A stretch of 64,000 nt of DNA from CAVVTR01 sp963751245. Its GTDB lineage: Bacteria > Acidobacteriota > Thermoanaerobaculia > Thermoanaerobaculales > Thermoanaerobaculaceae. The position numbers were made by a program, and so were the translations under genes. The notes under the pieces are model-generated. The model made no database searches and was not told the DNA's origin. It saw only the letters and a list, made by a program, of their open reading frames with translations. The stretch is from NCBI GenBank assembly GCA_963751245.1, contig CAVVTR010000002.1, positions 62,001-126,000 on the forward strand. Direction: 5' to 3'. This document shows positions 60,688 through 64,000 of the stretch, piece after piece; position 1 is the first letter of the stretch, and each line of letters opens with the position of its first letter.

Positions 60688-61292
60688 GGGTCGCGGTGGT
60701 CGACTCCGGGGTGGGCAACGTCCCCAACGCCGTGCGCGGCCTCGCCCGCGCCGGCGCCGACGTCGTGCTGGCCCGCGAGGGCGGCGCGCTGGACGGCGCC
60801 GAGCGGGTCGTGCTCCCCGGCGTCGGCGCCTTCCCCGCCGCCATGGCGCACCTGCGTGCCACCGGGCTGGACGCGGCCGTGCGCGGCGCCGCCGCCCGCG
60901 GCGTCCCGGTGCTGGGCATCTGCCTCGGGCACCAGCTGCTCTTCGAGACCTCCGACGAGTTCGGACCCACGCGGGGCCTGGGCCTGCTGCCCGGGCGGGT
61001 CGTGGCGCTGCCCGCGACGGCGCGCGTGCCCCACACGGGCTGGAGCCGGATCGCGCCGGTGCGGCCGGATCCCCTCCTCGCGGGGCTCGAGGCGGGCGCC
61101 TGGATGTACTTCGTGCACTCGTTCGTGGCCGAGCCGGCCGCACCCGACCTTCTGGCCACCGTGCCGTTCGGCGGCGCGCAGGTGTGCGCGGCGGCCCGCC
61201 GGGGGACCGTGCGCGGGGTGCAGTTCCATCCCGAGAAGAGCGCCGCGGCGGGCGCCCGGCTGCTGGCGAACTTCCTGGAGATCGAGCCGTGA
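60684..61292 (+). CDS. hisH: Imidazole glycerol phosphate synthase, glutaminase subunit
   Basis: Class I glutamine amidotransferase of 202 residues supplying ammonia to HisF. The nucleophile is in VLGICLGHQLLFE; the His-Glu pair is in VQFHPEKSAAAG. The first segment reads VAVVDSGVGNVPNAVRGLAR. The oxyanion-strand block is LPGVGAFPAAMAHL. It overlaps hisB and hisA by four bases each. Confidence 0.95.
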   Translation: MRVAVVDSGVGNVPNAVRGLARAGADVVLAREGGALDGAERVVLPGVGAFPAAMAHLRATGLDAAVRGAAARGVPVLGICLGHQLLFETSDEFGPTRGLGLLPGRVVALPATARVPHTGWSRIAPVRPDPLLAGLEAGAWMYFVHSFVAEPAAPDLLATVPFGGAQVCAAARRGTVRGVQFHPEKSAAAGARLLANFLEIEP

Positions 61293-62023
61293 GCGGCTTC
61301 GTCGTCTACCCGGCGGTGGACCTCAGCGGAGGCCGGGCGGTGCGCCTGCACCAGGGACGCCGGGAGGCGCTGCGGGTGGTGGCGGACGACCCCGTTGCCC
61401 TGGCGGTACGGCTGGCGGAGGAGGGCGCCGCGTTCCTCCACGTGGTGGATCTGGACGCGGCGTTCGGTGACGCCCCCGACGACGCCACCGTGCTGCGCCT
61501 CGCCGCCGCGGTACCGTGCCCCGTGCAGGTGGGGGGCGGCGTGCGGGACGAGGCCCGCGCGGCGCGGCTCCTCGACGGCGGCGCGGCGCGGGTGGTGGTG
61601 GGCACCGCCGCGCTGCGGGCGCCGGCGCTGCTTCGGCGCCTCGTCGGAGAGGATCCCGAGCGGGTCGTCGTGGCCGCCGACTGCCGCGGCGGCCGCGTCG
61701 TGGTGGCCGGCTGGACCGAGACCACCGGCGAGGAGGTCGCGTCGTTCGCCCGCGGCCTCCGCGGCATGGGCGTCCTCCGGATCCTCGTCACCGCCGTGGA
61801 GCGGGACGGCACCGGCGCAGGACCGGACCACGCCGTCCTGGGCGCCGCGCTCGACGGTTTCGGCCCCGGCGTCATCGCCTCGGGGGGTGTGGGCGCGGTG
61901 GCGGACGTGGCGGCGCTCGAGCCGCTGGCCCGCCGGGGTCTGGCCGGCGTTGTGGTGGGTTCCCTGGTGGTGGACGGCGGTGCCCGGGTGGACGAGCTCG
62001 ACGCCGTGACGGAGGGGTGGTGA
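61289..62023 (+). CDS. hisA: ProFAR isomerase
   Basis: (Beta-alpha)8 barrel of 244 residues that isomerises ProFAR to PRFAR. PAVDLSGGRAVRLHQG (catalytic Asp), VVDLDAAFGD, VQVGGGVRDEARAARLLDGG (phosphate loop) and VIASGGVGAVADV (second phosphate loop) are clear. GTG 61289 overlaps hisH. The trpF gene is not seen in the window, so a dual PriA-type role is not excluded, but the his-operon position favours HisA. Confidence 0.94.
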   Translation: MSGFVVYPAVDLSGGRAVRLHQGRREALRVVADDPVALAVRLAEEGAAFLHVVDLDAAFGDAPDDATVLRLAAAVPCPVQVGGGVRDEARAARLLDGGAARVVVGTAALRAPALLRRLVGEDPERVVVAADCRGGRVVVAGWTETTGEEVASFARGLRGMGVLRILVTAVERDGTGAGPDHAVLGAALDGFGPGVIASGGVGAVADVAALEPLARRGLAGVVVGSLVVDGGARVDELDAVTEGW

Positions 62024-62784
62024 TGCCGGCGTTCCGCATCGTGCCGTGCCTGGACGTGCGCGCGGGGAGGGTCGTCAAGGGTGTGCGCTTCGCGCACCTG
62101 CGGGACATGGGCGACCCCGTGGCGCTGGCGAGGCGGTTCCGGGACGAGGGGGCGGACGAGCTCGTGCTTCTGGACGTGACGGCGACGGTCGAGGAGCGAG
62201 CCGCCCTGGCCGTCACCGTGGCCCGCGTCGCCGAGGTGCTGGACGTGCCGTTCACGGTGGGGGGCGGGGTGCGCAGCGAAGGGGACGCCGCCGCGCTGCT
62301 GGAGGCGGGGGCGGACAAGGTCGCGGTGAACACCGCGGCGGTGGCCGGGCCCGTGCTGCTGGACCGCCTCGCGCGGCGGTTCGGGAGCCAGTGCGTGGTC
62401 CTCGCCATCGACGCCCGGCGGTCTGCGCAGGGGTTCGAGGTGGTCACCCACGCCGGGCGCACGGCCACCGGCCTCGACGCCGTGGCGTGGGCACGCGAGG
62501 GCGCGGCGCGGGGCGCCGGGGAGGTGCTGCTCACCTCCATGGACCGGGATGGCACCGGCGAGGGCTTCGACACCGCGATGCTCGCGGCGGTCCGCGCCGC
62601 CGTGGAGGTGCCCCTCGTCGCCTCGGGGGGCGGCGAGCGGGTGGAGCACTTCGTGGCCGCAGCCCGGGCCGGTGCCGACGCCGGCCTCGCCGCGACGATC
62701 TTTCACACCGGCGCGGTGGTCATCCGCGACCTCAAGGACGCCCTGGCGGCCGCGGGGGTGCCGGTGCGTCGGGAGACGACATGA
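62023..62784 (+). CDS. hisF: Imidazole glycerol phosphate synthase, cyclase subunit
   Basis: Barrel enzyme of 253 residues partnered with HisH. RIVPCLDVRAGRVVKGVRF (catalytic Asp), LLDVTATVEERAAL, FTVGGGVRSEGDAAALLEAG, VVLAIDARR (second Asp), EVLLTSMDRDGTGEGFD and VASGGGERVEHF are standard. ATG shares a base with the hisA TGA and the stop overlaps hisI. Confidence 0.97.
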   Translation: MPAFRIVPCLDVRAGRVVKGVRFAHLRDMGDPVALARRFRDEGADELVLLDVTATVEERAALAVTVARVAEVLDVPFTVGGGVRSEGDAAALLEAGADKVAVNTAAVAGPVLLDRLARRFGSQCVVLAIDARRSAQGFEVVTHAGRTATGLDAVAWAREGAARGAGEVLLTSMDRDGTGEGFDTAMLAAVRAAVEVPLVASGGGERVEHFVAAARAGADAGLAATIFHTGAVVIRDLKDALAAAGVPVRRETT

Positions 62785-63404
62785 GCGTGGAGGGCGTGCG
62801 CTTCGACGACAGAGGCCTGGTCCCCGCCGTGGTGCAGGACGCCGGGGACGGGGCCGTGCTGATGCTGGGGTACATGGACCGGGAGGCGCTCGAGGCCACG
62901 CTCCGCACCGGCGAGGTCCACTTCCACTCCCGCTCCAGGGATGCGCTGTGGCGCAAGGGGGAGACCTCGGGCAACCTGCTGCGGCTGGTGGGGGTGAGCG
63001 TCGACTGCGACGGCGACGCGGTGCTGGTGGCGGCCCGCCCCCAGGGACCCACCTGCCACACGGGGGAGCGCTCCTGCTTCCACGTGCCGCTCGGCGGCGC
63101 GCCGCCGGTCCCGGACGGGCTCACCCTCGCGCCGCTGTTCGCCGTGCTGCGGCAGCGCCTGGCCGAGCGCCCGGAGGGCTCGTACACCGTCGCGCTGCTC
63201 GACGACGAGGACCGCGCCCTGCGCAAGCTCCTCGAGGAGGCCGCCGAGGTGGTGCTGGCGGTGAAGAACCGCGACCGGGACAACCTGGTCTGGGAGGTCG
63301 CCGACGTGCTCTACCACCTGGCGGTGATCATGGTGGGCCGGGGTGTGGATCCGGCGGAGGTGAACCGTGAGCTGGCGCGCCGCGCCGCCGGGGAGGGCCG
63401 GTGA
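62781..63404 (+). CDS. hisIE: Bifunctional phosphoribosyl-AMP cyclohydrolase/phosphoribosyl-ATP pyrophosphatase
   Basis: HisI-HisE fusion of 207 residues. HisI part (1-~115): VLMLGYMDREALEATLRTGE, SRSRDALWRKGETSGN, SVDCDGDAVLV and the zinc Cys residues in GPTCHTGERSCFHV. HisE part: LLEEAAEVVLAVKNRDRDNL and WEVADVLYHLAVIM. The order of reactions is reversed relative to the domains, as in other HisIE. It overlaps trpE by four bases (GTGA), directly joining the his and trp parts. Confidence 0.96.
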   Translation: MSVEGVRFDDRGLVPAVVQDAGDGAVLMLGYMDREALEATLRTGEVHFHSRSRDALWRKGETSGNLLRLVGVSVDCDGDAVLVAARPQGPTCHTGERSCFHVPLGGAPPVPDGLTLAPLFAVLRQRLAERPEGSYTVALLDDEDRALRKLLEEAAEVVLAVKNRDRDNLVWEVADVLYHLAVIMVGRGVDPAEVNRELARRAAGEGR

Positions 63405-64000
63405 TCCGCCCGGACAGGAGCGGCTTCGAGGCGGCGGCGCGGGAGCACGACGTCGTACCCGTGGTGAGCGAGCTCACCGCGGACACGGTGACGCCCACGG
63501 GCATGCTGCTGCGCCTGGCGAGGGCCGGCGCGCACCCGTTCCTGCTCGAGAGCGTCGAGGGGGGCGAGCACGTCGCCCGGTGGTCGTTCGCCGGCGCCGA
63601 CCCGGTCCGCGTCGTGACGGTGCGCGACGGCGCAGTCGAGGTGGACGGCCGGCCGCGGGAGGGAAACCCGGTCGAGCTCCTCCGCTCGCTGCTGGCGTCG
63701 CGGAGGCGCGCGCACCTGCCTGACCTGCCGCCGTTCGCCGGCGGCCATGTGGGGTGGCTGGGCTACGACGCGGTGCGCCTCCTGGAGCGCGTCCCGGACA
63801 CCCTGCCCGATCCCCTGGGCCTCCCCGACGCGTGGTTCGGCACCTACCCGGTCGTGGCCGCGCTGGACCGCGTGCGGCAGCGGCTGCTCCTCATCGCCTC
63901 GGTGTCCGCCGGCGCCGGCGCCTACGACCGGGCGCTGCGCGACCTCGCGAGGCTCGAGGAGGTGCTGGCCGCACCGCTGGACGAGGCCCGGCCGCGGCCG
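63401..64000 (+). CDS. trpE: Anthranilate synthase component I (5' part; continues beyond window)
   Basis: The first 200 codons of TrpE, with no stop before the window edge. DVVPVVSELTADTVTPTGML, the Trp feedback-binding LLES motif in HPFLLESVEGGEHVARWSF, and FAGGHVGWLGYDAVRLLERV are typical of the N-terminal domain. GTG 63401 overlaps the hisIE stop. Its presence explains the Trp codons in the operon leader. The catalytic chorismate-binding half, and any further trp genes, lie to the right. Confidence 0.93.
   Translation, partial: MIRPDRSGFEAAAREHDVVPVVSELTADTVTPTGMLLRLARAGAHPFLLESVEGGEHVARWSFAGADPVRVVTVRDGAVEVDGRPREGNPVELLRSLLASRRRAHLPDLPPFAGGHVGWLGYDAVRLLERVPDTLPDPLGLPDAWFGTYPVVAALDRVRQRLLLIASVSAGAGAYDRALRDLARLEEVLAAPLDEARPRP

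Noticed and set aside
61289..62023. PriA (dual HisA/TrpF isomerase) for the hisA gene
   Set aside because: The organism encodes outer-membrane proteins, unlike the Actinobacteria where PriA is typical, and the his-operon context is sufficient. Absence of trpF from this window proves nothing.
1..64000. tRNA/rRNA genes, CRISPR arrays, insertion sequences, prophage or integrative elements
   Set aside because: I read both strands for cloverleaf-like sequences, direct-repeat arrays, transposases and integrases and found none; base composition is uniform apart from short AT-richer promoter patches.

Overview
The window is about 64 kb of very GC-rich DNA (third codon positions are almost all G or C) with densely packed genes on both strands. 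A TolC-type outer-membrane factor, a DUF5916 beta-barrel protein and an RND efflux system show a Gram-negative cell envelope. HisZ with short-form HisG, a type I AroD-AroE fusion, HisIE, phosphoketolase and DUF5916 together suggest an environmental lineage such as Acidobacteriota or Gemmatimonadota. That placement is inference. I see no tRNA, rRNA, CRISPR array, phage or insertion sequence.

Layout. 1-5.1 kb (minus): tripartite efflux operon, TolC-MFP-RND, with the RND gene running off the left edge. 5.5-8.1 kb (minus): Tat-exported molybdenum hydroxylase with its [2Fe-2S] subunit. 8.3-14.5 kb (plus): two-component signalling cluster (multi-PAS histidine kinase, Rcp1-like response regulator, hybrid kinase). 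14.6-29.2 kb: mixed accessory genes, including an alpha-amino-acid-ester-hydrolase-like enzyme, HAD phosphatase, multicopper oxidase, SDR, class C serine hydrolase, SCO protein, acyltransferase, EamA transporter, metallo-beta-lactamase-fold protein, amidohydrolase and VTT membrane protein. 29.2-33.0 kb: Rrf2 regulator, YceI protein, ACC-synthase-like aminotransferase and M20 peptidase. 34.2-43.7 kb: phosphoketolase, phosphatase, DUF5916, asparaginase-domain protein, FAH hydrolase, K+ channel, alpha/beta hydrolase and thioredoxin. 43.8-50.7 kb (plus): overlapping housekeeping operon rsmA, RNase J, uppP, ftsK, a small membrane protein and a two-subunit ThDP decarboxylase. 50.7-54.5 kb (minus): FAD oxidoreductase, MscS channel, and separate GNAT and nitrilase genes.

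54.57-64.0 kb (plus) is the most interesting part: an aro-his-trp supra-operon, aroDE-hisZ-hisG-hisD-hisC-hisB-hisH-hisA-hisF-hisIE-trpE, in which nearly every junction is a 4-base stop/start overlap. It is preceded by a consensus promoter and an unannotated 20-codon leader peptide with three consecutive His codons and a Trp-Ala-Trp motif. Five mutually exclusive GC-rich pairing segments follow, ending in an intrinsic terminator just before aroDE. This has every element of ribosome-mediated attenuation, and one leader appears to sense both His and Trp for a merged operon.

Several genes (8.3-11.2, 11.9, 14.8-16.6, 27.5-27.7 and 35.4-36.5 kb) carry clusters of single-base frameshifts although the protein sequence is otherwise well conserved. 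Sequence error is more likely than gene decay. The right half from 37 kb on shows none.
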